Shown one piece after another: positions 1 to 6,607 of a DNA stretch of 64,000 nt. This DNA comes from Peribacillus sp. Bi96. GTDB lineage: Bacteria; Bacillota; Bacilli; Bacillales; DSM-1321. Both the position numbers and the translations under genes were made by a program. The notes below the pieces were generated by a model. The model was not told the DNA's origin. It did not search any database and worked only from the letters and a program-made list of their open reading frames with translations. Every line of letters starts with the position of its first letter. Within the stretch, counting starts at the first letter, position 1. The stretch is from contig NZ_CAKKLV010000024.1 in assembly GCF_918698115.1 (NCBI RefSeq), positions 1-64,000 of the forward strand, written 5' to 3'.

Positions 1-515
1 TTGAATTCTTGACAGGCCTTCCTGTAACAGGTGTTAAAGGTAATCAAATCGAATTGAAAGATGGACAAACGATCACAGCCAATACGCTTGTTTGGACAGG
101 CGGAGTTGCAGCCCTTCCTATCGTTGGCGAATCCGGCCTTGAAGTCGATCGCGGCAAAGCAGCCGTTAATGAGCACCTGCAATCCAAATCTCATAATGAC
201 GTATTCGTTGTCGGTGATAGTGCCCTTGCTTTCCCTCCAGAAGGCGGCCGTCCATACGCACCAACTGCCCAAAACGCATGGCAAATGGGTGAGCTTGTTG
301 GATACAACCTATATGCAGCCTTTGAAGGCAAAAAACTTGAAGAATTTTCACCTGTAAACTCAGGTACACTTGCAAGCCTTGGCCGTAAGGATGCAGTGGC
401 AACCGTTGGGGCTAATAACACTTCCCTAAAAGGTCTTCCTGCTACATTGATGAAAGAAGCAAGTAATGTTCGCTATTTATCACACATCAAAGCCCTATTC
501 AGCTTGGCTTATTAA
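1..515 (+). CDS. ndh: Type II NADH dehydrogenase, C-terminal part (5' end outside window)
   Basis: This is the C-terminal part of a non-proton-pumping NADH:quinone oxidoreductase, a peripheral membrane flavoprotein that passes electrons from NADH to menaquinone. The frame is already open at the window edge, so the start lies upstream. The visible part has the second FAD-binding stretch VFVVGDSA and the APTAQNAWQMGE segment typical of the family. From memory it aligns almost throughout with B. subtilis Ndh, up to the shared terminus ending SLAY. A strong hairpin terminator follows. The identity is well supported; only the N-terminus is missing. Confidence 0.93.
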   Translation, partial: EFLTGLPVTGVKGNQIELKDGQTITANTLVWTGGVAALPIVGESGLEVDRGKAAVNEHLQSKSHNDVFVVGDSALAFPPEGGRPYAPTAQNAWQMGELVGYNLYAAFEGKKLEEFSPVNSGTLASLGRKDAVATVGANNTSLKGLPATLMKEASNVRYLSHIKALFSLAY

Positions 516-562
516 TTTATTGTAGTATGTGACATGCATGCATTGACATGTCCGCGGTAAAT

Positions 563-606
563 GCCCTTTATCCCCGATTTCACCGGGATAAAGGGCTCTT
601 TTTTAT
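563..606 (+). terminator. Rho-independent terminator after ndh
   Basis: A 12-bp perfect stem (GCCCTTTATCCC paired with GGGATAAAGGGC) is followed by a T-run. It lies 48 bp after the ndh stop. Confidence 0.9.
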
Positions 607-622
607 TGAATTAATGAAGCGC

Positions 623-655
623 AAAAAGGCGGGCACTCAATGAAGAGAACCCGCC
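623..655 (-). terminator. Terminator of the hxl/kgu-like operon
   Basis: Read on the minus strand, GGCGGG pairs with CCCGCC and is followed by five T. It lies 7 bp after the hxlB-like stop and faces the ndh terminator. Confidence 0.8.
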
Positions 656-661
656 TATATT

Positions 662-1213
662 TCACTCTACATTACTATGCTTGGAATAAGTCAGCTCATG
701 GCTTATGGACTGGGTTAATGAATAATCCAAGCATACTGAATCACACAAAACATGTACGCACTGATCAAACAATGAGCTTAACGGCTGGATGCTTTTCGTT
801 TCATGGCCCAAGCGATTTTTCGTTGCTGCCGGAATCAACAGGATCTCATGAGAAGCATGCGCTAAATCGGATTGATCATTCGTAGTGATGGAAAACACCC
901 TGCATCCAATTTCCCTGCCTTTTTCCGCAACCGAAATCACACTCTTCGTCGAGCCGCTCCCGCTAATGGCTATGATTAAATCGCCTTTCGCTATTGAAGG
1001 AGTAATCGTTTCCCCGACTACATAAACATTCAAACCAAGATGCATCAATCGCATCGCAAAGGCTTTAGCCATGAAGCCCGACCTTCCCTCACCTACAATG
1101 AAAACCCTCGTCTCAGACTGTAAATGCTTTAGGAGCAAGTCCGTTGCCCCTTCATCCATTTTGTGAAATACACCGTTCACTTCCTCTAAAATAACCGCGA
1201 TTTCTTTTTTCAA
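662..1213 (-). CDS. hxlB: 6-phospho-3-hexuloisomerase family protein (SIS domain)
   Basis: This 183-residue single SIS-domain sugar-phosphate isomerase belongs to the family that interconverts 3-keto and 2-keto hexulose 6-phosphates. Visible features are the glycine/serine loop GEGRSGFMAKAFAMRL (about 41-56), SGSGSTKS (about 84-91) and SIQPLSSLFDQ (141-151), which matches the conserved QP..SLFEQ stretch of B. subtilis HxlB. The C-terminus KHSNVE also resembles HxlB. It is the last gene of a five-gene operon and overlaps hxlA by 4 bp. In the ribulose monophosphate pathway this family removes the HPS product, but here the neighbours handle sugar acids. I infer that it isomerises 2-keto-6-phosphogluconate to the 3-keto form. 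The family is sure; the substrate is not. Confidence 0.85.
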   Translation of the reverse strand: MKKEIAVILEEVNGVFHKMDEGATDLLLKHLQSETRVFIVGEGRSGFMAKAFAMRLMHLGLNVYVVGETITPSIAKGDLIIAISGSGSTKSVISVAEKGREIGCRVFSITTNDQSDLAHASHEILLIPAATKNRLGHETKSIQPLSSLFDQCVHVLCDSVCLDYSLTQSISHELTYSKHSNVE

Positions 1214-1842
1214 ACTTCATTCACACCTTTCTCCCTATTCATCGTTTCCTTAAAAAGACGGGCAGCTTCTGCTGGATCTTTTGCTTTTGTGATTGCCGAA
1301 CCAATTATAATGACATCCGTGCCCTTCCTGATCATTTCAGGCAACGATGAAAGAGTGATCCCCCCTGCTGCCGCTCGCATGAATCCAGTATGATTTCTCA
1401 TATTGATCATGACTTGATCTTTGTTCTCCTGGCTATCCTTGCTTACATGCTCACAGAATATCGCCTGATTGTAAAACCGTAATTGTTCAAGCCGGGAATC
1501 GGAAACATTCAATAAGTCAATCATGATTCTCCCTTTGTATTCACGTGCTTTTTCCAGGCATTTTTGGATGGTTACATCAGTTGCAGCCCCCATCACCGTG
1601 GCTACATTTGCTCCGCCTTGAAAGCAAAGGTCCATTTCGTAAGCCGCATTGTCCATCGTCTTCATGTCTGCAACGATTTTTTTATTAGGAAAGTGATTTC
1701 TCATTTCTTTAATGCTATTCATGCCGAACTCTTTTATTAGGGAAGTGCCCACTTCAATCCAATCAACCGAGGATTCCACTGTTCGGGCCATTTCAATGGC
1801 TTCTTCCATCTTCATTCGGTCCAATGCCAGCTGGATTATCAT
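1210..1842 (-). CDS. hxlA: 3-hexulose-6-phosphate synthase / OMP-decarboxylase-superfamily protein
   Basis: This 210-residue TIM barrel belongs to the orotidine-5'-phosphate decarboxylase superfamily, which includes 3-hexulose-6-phosphate synthase and 3-keto-gulonate-6-phosphate decarboxylase. The acid/metal set is intact: D8, E30, and the D-x-K-x-x-D motif at D59, K61 and D64, plus H132 and the phosphate-binding AAGGI near residue 160. Compared with B. subtilis HxlA, the segment after the motif (NAAYEMDLCFQGG) and the H132 region (CEHVSKDSQ) are clearly diverged. It overlaps both neighbours by 4 bp, so translation is probably coupled. The operon context suggests decarboxylation of a 3-keto sugar-acid phosphate to ribulose 5-phosphate rather than formaldehyde fixation. 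That is inference. Confidence 0.82.
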   Translation of the reverse strand: MIIQLALDRMKMEEAIEMARTVESSVDWIEVGTSLIKEFGMNSIKEMRNHFPNKKIVADMKTMDNAAYEMDLCFQGGANVATVMGAATDVTIQKCLEKAREYKGRIMIDLLNVSDSRLEQLRFYNQAIFCEHVSKDSQENKDQVMINMRNHTGFMRAAAGGITLSSLPEMIRKGTDVIIIGSAITKAKDPAEAARLFKETMNREKGVNEV

Positions 1843-3128
1843 GACGAAACCACCTCCACTTGCATGACTGATGTAACCGCTGGCTTTTTAACCATCAATG
1901 TGAGTACCGCTGAAATCAATAAAGATCCCGCCATGAAAACATAGGATGCGCCAGGCCCTCCAGTCAATCCATTTAAATATCCGACGAAATAGGCACCTAC
2001 AAATGAACCAAGTGCCCCCATGCTATTAATCAGGGCCATTGCTCCGCCAGCCACATTCCGTGGAAGGATTTCTGGAATGATGGCAAAGAAAGGTCCATAA
2101 GGGGCATACATCGCACCGCCAGCAATGACCAACAGCGCATATGAAAGCCAGAAATTCGATGTACCGATCAAGAAGGAGCCGAAGAATGCGATTGCCCCAA
2201 CAAGCAGCGATGTCCAAACGAATGTTTTCCGATTTAATGTTTTATCCGAAAAATAGGATAACGCCAGCATCGAAATGACCGCTAACAAGTAAGGTCCGGA
2301 AGAAAGCCAGCCCGTTGCAACAATATCCATATTTGACGCCTGCTTAATGATCGACGGCAGCCACATGACAAATCCATATACCCCAATGCTCCACATGAAG
2401 TATTGGATGCTAAGCAAAATGACTTGCTTTGACTTAAAAGCTTCTCTGTAATTTTTCACAGGTTTTAATGCTCTCTGTTCCTCTTGTAGGACAGCTTCCA
2501 TATCTTTCTTTTCTTGATCGGTGAGCCACTTGGCATCTTTGGGACGATCATTCACGACCTTATACCAAATGAACGCCCACAGGACAGCTGGGAGCCCTTC
2601 AATGATGAACAGCCATCTCCAATCGAATGCCTTCAATAAGTAACCGGAAAGGATCGACATCCATAGTACAGTAACAGGATTCCCCAGAATCAAAAAAGTG
2701 TTGGCCCGGGAACGTTCTTCTTTTAGGAACCAATGGCTAAGGAAAACGAGCATCGCAGGCATAACAGCGCTTTCAACAACGCCAAGCAAGAAGCGAATTG
2801 GATAGAGCCATGCCACACTTGTTGCCATACCTGTCAATGTAGCAAGCCCCCCCCAGAGAATCAGGCTCCAGAAGATAAGAATCTTTGCACTTTTCTTTTC
2901 TGCATAATGTGCTCCAGGAACTTGGAAAAAGAAATAACCAAGGAAAAACAGGGCAGCCAGAAAGGAAGAAACACCTGCTGTGATATTAAGGTCTTCCCCC
3001 ATCCCTCCCGCTACGCCAAACCCATAGTTGGCACGGTCGAGATAGGCAAGACTGTATGTGATGAAAACTAAGGGGATTAATCTCATCCACCTTTTTCTTG
3101 AGGCAACCTGTAATTGAGAGGTTTTCAT
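1839..3128 (-). CDS. MFS transporter, anion:cation symporter (sugar acid) family
   Basis: This 429-residue major facilitator has about 12 hydrophobic segments. The first-loop sequence AYLDRANYGFG is characteristic of the ACS family, which includes hexuronate, galactonate, glucarate and 2-ketogluconate (KguT) symporters. A long central cytoplasmic loop near residues 190-225 and a second MFS repeat (SYFSDKTLNRK) are visible. It lies between the kinase and hxlA genes with 4-bp overlaps on both sides. The family and the order epimerase-kinase-transporter match the pseudomonad kguE-K-T block, so 2-ketogluconate is the favoured substrate. Another hexonate or 2-keto-3-deoxygluconate is possible. Confidence 0.82.
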   Translation of the reverse strand: MKTSQLQVASRKRWMRLIPLVFITYSLAYLDRANYGFGVAGGMGEDLNITAGVSSFLAALFFLGYFFFQVPGAHYAEKKSAKILIFWSLILWGGLATLTGMATSVAWLYPIRFLLGVVESAVMPAMLVFLSHWFLKEERSRANTFLILGNPVTVLWMSILSGYLLKAFDWRWLFIIEGLPAVLWAFIWYKVVNDRPKDAKWLTDQEKKDMEAVLQEEQRALKPVKNYREAFKSKQVILLSIQYFMWSIGVYGFVMWLPSIIKQASNMDIVATGWLSSGPYLLAVISMLALSYFSDKTLNRKTFVWTSLLVGAIAFFGSFLIGTSNFWLSYALLVIAGGAMYAPYGPFFAIIPEILPRNVAGGAMALINSMGALGSFVGAYFVGYLNGLTGGPGASYVFMAGSLLISAVLTLMVKKPAVTSVMQVEVVSS

Positions 3129-4081
3129 GATTGAAGCACTCCTTTTTTCATAAAGTGTTCTAGCTCTTCCCTATTAGGAAGTCCCTCATGATCTCCAGAA
3201 GACATCACGGCTTTTGCTCCTATCGCATTTCCCCGTACAACAGCATCTTCATATGAAGACCCTTCCAATAATGCACTGATTACTCCGACAGCAAACCCAT
3301 CTCCTGCTCCTACCGTATCAACTACTTTCGTGACAGCAAAACCCGGAACTTCTTTCCTTTCATTTTCTGTCGCAAAGTATGCACCTTCTTCCCCGAGTTT
3401 AATCACCACAAGCTTAACCCCCCGTTCGAGATAGTAGCTGGCAATATCCTCTTTGTTCCTGTACCCCGTAAGAATTTCACCCTCCTGCATTCCTGGAAGC
3501 ATCCAATCAGCCTCCTCTGCAAACCGATTGATGACGCTGATCATCTCCCTTTCATTCGACCAAAGGGAGGGGCGCAGATTTGGATCGAATGATATGGTTA
3601 CACCTGTTTGTTTCATATGATTCAAGACTTGCCACGACAACTCTCTGAAACTGCTGGAAATGGCTGGTGGAATCCCCGTTAAATGAAGGTGCTGAGTTAT
3701 AGGGAGCCTCTCCAGCGGAAAATCCTCCAGGGAAATCTTACTGGCGCTTGAATTCTTCCTGAAGTATTCAACAACTGGATCCCCTTTGTCGACCTTCGAT
3801 TTCAGCTGGAATCCTGTTGGATTGAGCGCATCCACTAAAACATGGGATACATCCAAGCCTTCGTTTGTTAGCGTTTTCAAAATCATGCGCCCGAATGAAT
3901 CATCTCCCACCTTGCTCATCCATGCCGTTCTGATTCCTAACCTTGACAGACCAATGGCTACATTGGTTTCTGCCCCTGCCACATAACGTTCATAACGTAA
4001 GCAGTCTTCAAGGCTCCCTGGCTCATCCGCTATGAACATCGCCATTGCCTCTCCCATCGTCAATACATTAAGCTCGTTCAT
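3125..4081 (-). CDS. PfkB-family sugar acid kinase (2-keto-3-deoxygluconate / 2-ketogluconate kinase type)
   Basis: This 318-residue ribokinase-fold kinase has the N-terminal signature around AGAETNVAIGLSRLG (35-49), the substrate-region motif ISFDPNLRPSLW (163-174), and the PfkB signature DTVGAGDGFAVG (255-266) with D261 as the expected catalytic base. It resembles B. subtilis KdgK along its whole length. The operon has no KDPG aldolase, which a KDG pathway would need. The related KguK enzyme phosphorylates 2-ketogluconate and sits in the same gene order in pseudomonads. The reaction is therefore phosphorylation at C6 of a keto sugar acid. Which acid is undecided, with 2-ketogluconate favoured by context. 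Confidence 0.85.
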   Translation of the reverse strand: MNELNVLTMGEAMAMFIADEPGSLEDCLRYERYVAGAETNVAIGLSRLGIRTAWMSKVGDDSFGRMILKTLTNEGLDVSHVLVDALNPTGFQLKSKVDKGDPVVEYFRKNSSASKISLEDFPLERLPITQHLHLTGIPPAISSSFRELSWQVLNHMKQTGVTISFDPNLRPSLWSNEREMISVINRFAEEADWMLPGMQEGEILTGYRNKEDIASYYLERGVKLVVIKLGEEGAYFATENERKEVPGFAVTKVVDTVGAGDGFAVGVISALLEGSSYEDAVVRGNAIGAKAVMSSGDHEGLPNREELEHFMKKGVLQS

Positions 4082-4838
4082 GGCTAACCTCCTGCTCCAT
4101 TTTCAAAAGTGAAATATAGGTTTCTATATTTTCCAAGGTTACTGGGAATTCAATCGCTACTGGACAATTATCACTAAACCTTTCCAATAACTCCAATTCC
4201 TCAGGCAGAAGCGGCATAGATACCGGCTTTGTCACCCATTCCCCTTTCACCCTCTTTACTTGCTTCAAATGAATATAGGTTACATAACTCGCTAACTCTT
4301 GTGCTGCCTTCATCGGTACCTCTTCTGTATACAGCCAGTTGCCCGTATCAAACGTCAATTCTATCGGAATATCCAACTTTTCGGTACGGCTCAGGAAATG
4401 AGCGATTGTATTTACGTTTCCACCGGCAAGCGTTTGATCATTCTCGATCGTGATCTTTAATTCACCATTTTGCAGATTTTCCTCCAAGATCTCATTTACT
4501 TGAGTCATATCCGTTTCCGTGAAGTCGTAGTGTCCTAGAGGCAGCTTTAACAATTTTGCCCCGAGTTCATCAGCTTCCCTAACCAATTGCTTAAAGCCTA
4601 GTTCATTCATTTGAAGGTTAGATCCGATCAGGAATTCAGGAGCGGAATAATAAATGTCTAAGTTAAGCTCCCTGCAGAGGGTACCCAATTCTTTTAACGA
4701 ATCATCCGGGGTCAATAGCTCTTTTCTGATTTCGATTCCATCTGCTCCAGCGTTTGCAATTGCTTTTATGATTTCAAGATGTCCGAGCGTTTGAACCCTT
4801 TCCATCGGTATTGAATTCATGCATACAAAGACTTTCAT
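4068..4838 (-). CDS. Sugar phosphate isomerase/epimerase, KguE-like TIM barrel
   Basis: This 256-residue AP-endonuclease-2-like TIM barrel starts MKVFVCMNSI. It has the metal-ligand type segments seen in this family: IEIRKELL near 36-43, LTIEND-like ITIENDQ, ELTFDTGNW and YIHLKQVKR. It is the first gene of the operon and overlaps the kinase gene by 14 bp. A strong AGGAGG lies 7 bp before the ATG. Length and position match KguE, whose exact reaction is not settled even in pseudomonads. A 32-bp palindrome sits just upstream. The family assignment is secure; the role is inferred. Confidence 0.78.
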   Translation of the reverse strand: MKVFVCMNSIPMERVQTLGHLEIIKAIANAGADGIEIRKELLTPDDSLKELGTLCRELNLDIYYSAPEFLIGSNLQMNELGFKQLVREADELGAKLLKLPLGHYDFTETDMTQVNEILEENLQNGELKITIENDQTLAGGNVNTIAHFLSRTEKLDIPIELTFDTGNWLYTEEVPMKAAQELASYVTYIHLKQVKRVKGEWVTKPVSMPLLPEELELLERFSDNCPVAIEFPVTLENIETYISLLKMEQEVSHERA

Positions 4839-4863
4839 ATTATTCCTCCTAATGAATGTGTTC

Positions 4864-4895
4864 TCACAAAAATGGTACCGGTACCATTTTTGTGA
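4864..4895. promoter_or_regulatory. 32-bp perfect palindrome: operator of the sugar-acid operon
   Basis: The two 16-bp halves are exact reverse complements around the core ATGGTACC|GGTACCAT. It lies 26 bp upstream of the epimerase start, between it and the LacI-type gene. Its core TGGNACCGGTNCCA is shared with the site before the regulator gene. An 8-bp hairpin (4902-4925) at the regulator stop may partly terminate read-through. Confidence 0.85.
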
Positions 4896-4923
4896 TTAAT
4901 AAAGTCTTCCATGCTAAGAAGAC

Positions 4924-5967
4924 TTATTTCTGTATATAAGGCGTCGTTTGTCTTACATTCAATTTCGCTTGATACGCCATTGTCTGGGCTGGGGAAACTT
5001 GTCCATTAATACGGCGCAAGATCATTTCCATGGCGGCGACCCCGATTTGGTATGTAGGCTGTTCAATCGTTGTAATGCCCGAATAAACAATGGCACTCCA
5101 ATCTGGATTATCAAAGCCCATCATCGCTAAATCTTCCGGAACCGACAATTTCTTTTCTTGTAAAAGTAAAATTAACTTTAATAGCACCACGCTATTTGCA
5201 GTCAATATCACACGTGATACACCTTCAGAATCATCTAAAAAATGCTGGAGCTTTGACTCGACATCATGTAAATCGTCGACATTTACCTCATACACATCTT
5301 TTGAACTCGGATGACTGTGGCTCATCAATGTTTGCTGAAAGGATCGCCGCCGTTCATACCTCGTGCTAACCTTGCTTGCTGGTTCGCTGAAAAACGCAAT
5401 TTTCTCATAATTTTGGCCAACCAGATAATTGACCGCTTGTGTAGTCGCCTGGATATTATCCAATCCTACCGTATCAATTTCAAGATCTGGCACTTTCCGA
5501 TCAAGCAGGATGATCGGTGTCTTTTGGTCTTGCATCTGTTTTAACATGTCGTGATTTCCACCAGTCGTATGAATGATAAGCCCGTCGATTCGATGGGATA
5601 GAAGCATATCGAAATATCCTCTTTCCTTCTCCGGGTTATTATCCGAGTTGCAAATCATCAGATTATAACCATTTTGGCTGCATATATCTTCAGCCCCCCG
5701 AAGGATGGCCGTCGTATATGGATTGTTGATGTCCGCCACGATGATTCCAATCAAATAACTCTTATTGCTTTTGAGCCCTCTGGCCATGGTGTTTGGACGG
5801 TACTCCATTTGGTTGATTGCCAACTCGATTTTCTTACGTGTTTTGTCAGAGAGTTCATTATATCTCCCCCCTAAATAGCGGGAAACAGAAGTCTTGGAAA
5901 CCCCCGCTTCTCTAGCGACATCGTAAATTGTAACTTTTGAATTTTCTCGTTTTACCATTTCATTCAT
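4924..5967 (-). CDS. LacI-family transcriptional regulator (PtxS/KdgR-like)
   Basis: This 347-residue repressor has an N-terminal helix-turn-helix, VTIYDVAREAGVSKTSVSRYL (about 12-32). The hinge helix region follows (RPNTMARGLKSNKS), and then a periplasmic-binding-protein-like effector domain beginning IGIIVADINNPY. It is read in the same direction as the sugar-acid operon and lies directly upstream of it. One palindrome overlaps its own leader and a second precedes the operon, so it probably represses both until a sugar acid (or its phosphate) binds. The operator core differs by only two positions from the PtxS box of Pseudomonas as I remember it (TGAAACCGGTTTCA). The ribosome binding site is weak, and MVKREN at 5958 is an alternative start. 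Confidence 0.87.
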   Translation of the reverse strand: MNEMVKRENSKVTIYDVAREAGVSKTSVSRYLGGRYNELSDKTRKKIELAINQMEYRPNTMARGLKSNKSYLIGIIVADINNPYTTAILRGAEDICSQNGYNLMICNSDNNPEKERGYFDMLLSHRIDGLIIHTTGGNHDMLKQMQDQKTPIILLDRKVPDLEIDTVGLDNIQATTQAVNYLVGQNYEKIAFFSEPASKVSTRYERRRSFQQTLMSHSHPSSKDVYEVNVDDLHDVESKLQHFLDDSEGVSRVILTANSVVLLKLILLLQEKKLSVPEDLAMMGFDNPDWSAIVYSGITTIEQPTYQIGVAAMEMILRRINGQVSPAQTMAYQAKLNVRQTTPYIQK

Positions 5968-5981
5968 CCATTCGCGAATTT

Positions 5982-5995
5982 TGGAACCGGTTCCA
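5982..5995. promoter_or_regulatory. Palindromic operator before the LacI-type gene
   Basis: The 14-bp perfect palindrome TGGAACCGGTTCCA sits at the predicted transcription start, where a bound LacI protein would block RNA polymerase. It shares the core TGGNACCGGTNCCA with the 32-bp palindrome at 4864-4895, so autoregulation is likely. Confidence 0.8.
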
Positions 5996-6004
5996 TTTTT
6001 ATAA

Positions 6005-6032
6005 ATATTAACACATTACCAATGAATGTCAA
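6005..6032 (-). promoter_or_regulatory. SigA-type promoter of the LacI-type gene
   Basis: On the minus strand, TTGACA (6032-6027) is followed after 16 bp by TAATAT (6010-6005). The start point would fall at about 5998, immediately before the operator. Confidence 0.7.
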
Positions 6033-6243
6033 TCGATTTTATTCATATTCCTGCCTTTTGATTTAAAAGCAGGAAAAAGTGCTTTCCTTCCGTTCCGTTC
6101 CTCCATTCTATAAACCTCTTGTCATCAGGCCCCCTCCGAAACCCCTCTCCGCTATTTTTATTAGCCCGTTTGTCGTTAACAGACGCTCAAGTAAGTACGA
6201 TACTGCATATCATGAAATTAACCTTATTAAAGGAGGGGTCCGT

Positions 6244-6447
6244 ATGCCGAAAGGGAAAAAAGGAAAAGGCGGCTCATCTGGCAGCAGCAGCAGTGGAAGC
6301 CATAGTGGCAGCCACAGTAGTAGCCGCAGCCATAGTGGCAGTAAATCCACTGGACATAAATCCACTGGTAGCACTTCAACTTCAACTTCTACTACTACTT
6401 CTACTTCAAGTACATCCACTGGAAGTGGGAAAAAAAGAAGAAGATAA
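6244..6447 (+). CDS. Small Ser/Thr-rich peptide with basic ends, candidate CotH-kinase substrate
   Basis: This 67-residue low-complexity protein has a Lys/Gly head (MPKGKKGKGG) and a central Ser-Gly-His and Ser-Thr tract (26 Ser and 11 Thr by my count). The tail is GKKRRR. The ATG at 6244 is chosen because AGGAGGGG lies just before it; the upstream extension of the frame has no such site. There is no signal peptide. It lies 160 bp before a CotH-kinase/SET gene in the same direction, with a terminator between them. CotH kinases phosphorylate Ser-rich, Lys/Arg/His-containing coat proteins such as CotB and CotG. I infer a spore coat substrate role; no homologue is recognised by sequence. Confidence 0.7.
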   Translation: MPKGKKGKGGSSGSSSSGSHSGSHSSSRSHSGSKSTGHKSTGSTSTSTSTTTSTSSTSTGSGKKRRR

Positions 6448-6467
6448 ATAGTTAAACCTTAACATGG

Positions 6468-6508
6468 TTCAACTTGATCATTCTCCGATTGATCAAGTTG
6501 AATTTTTT
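6468..6508 (+). terminator. Terminator after the Ser-rich peptide gene
   Basis: A 12-bp stem (TTCAACTTGATC with GATCAAGTTGAA) is followed by TTTTTT. The downstream CotH-SET gene therefore probably needs its own promoter or read-through. Confidence 0.85.
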
Positions 6509-6607
6509 ATTCATTACTGATGTAATTTCAAACGAACAATTCCCTGCTCAAAATCGTTTTGGATTGCCATAAAACAGCTTATAGAAGAAAGGAAGGAAGG
6601 TGAGTGT

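Noticed and set aside
662-1842. Classical formaldehyde-fixing RuMP operon (hxlAB with HxlR)
   Set aside because: The only HxlR-family gene is 45 kb away beside unrelated genes, and the hxl genes are fused into a sugar-acid operon with a LacI regulator. The formaldehyde role is not excluded biochemically but is not supported by context.
6079-6243. N-terminal extension of the Ser-rich peptide (frame open from 6079)
   Set aside because: The extension has no ribosome site and a different composition, while AGGAGGGG lies directly before the ATG at 6244.
6210-6419. Minus-strand open frame opposite the Ser-rich gene (Val/Leu/Glu repeats)
   Set aside because: It is the mirror image of the low-complexity Ser/Thr codons and has no ribosome site.
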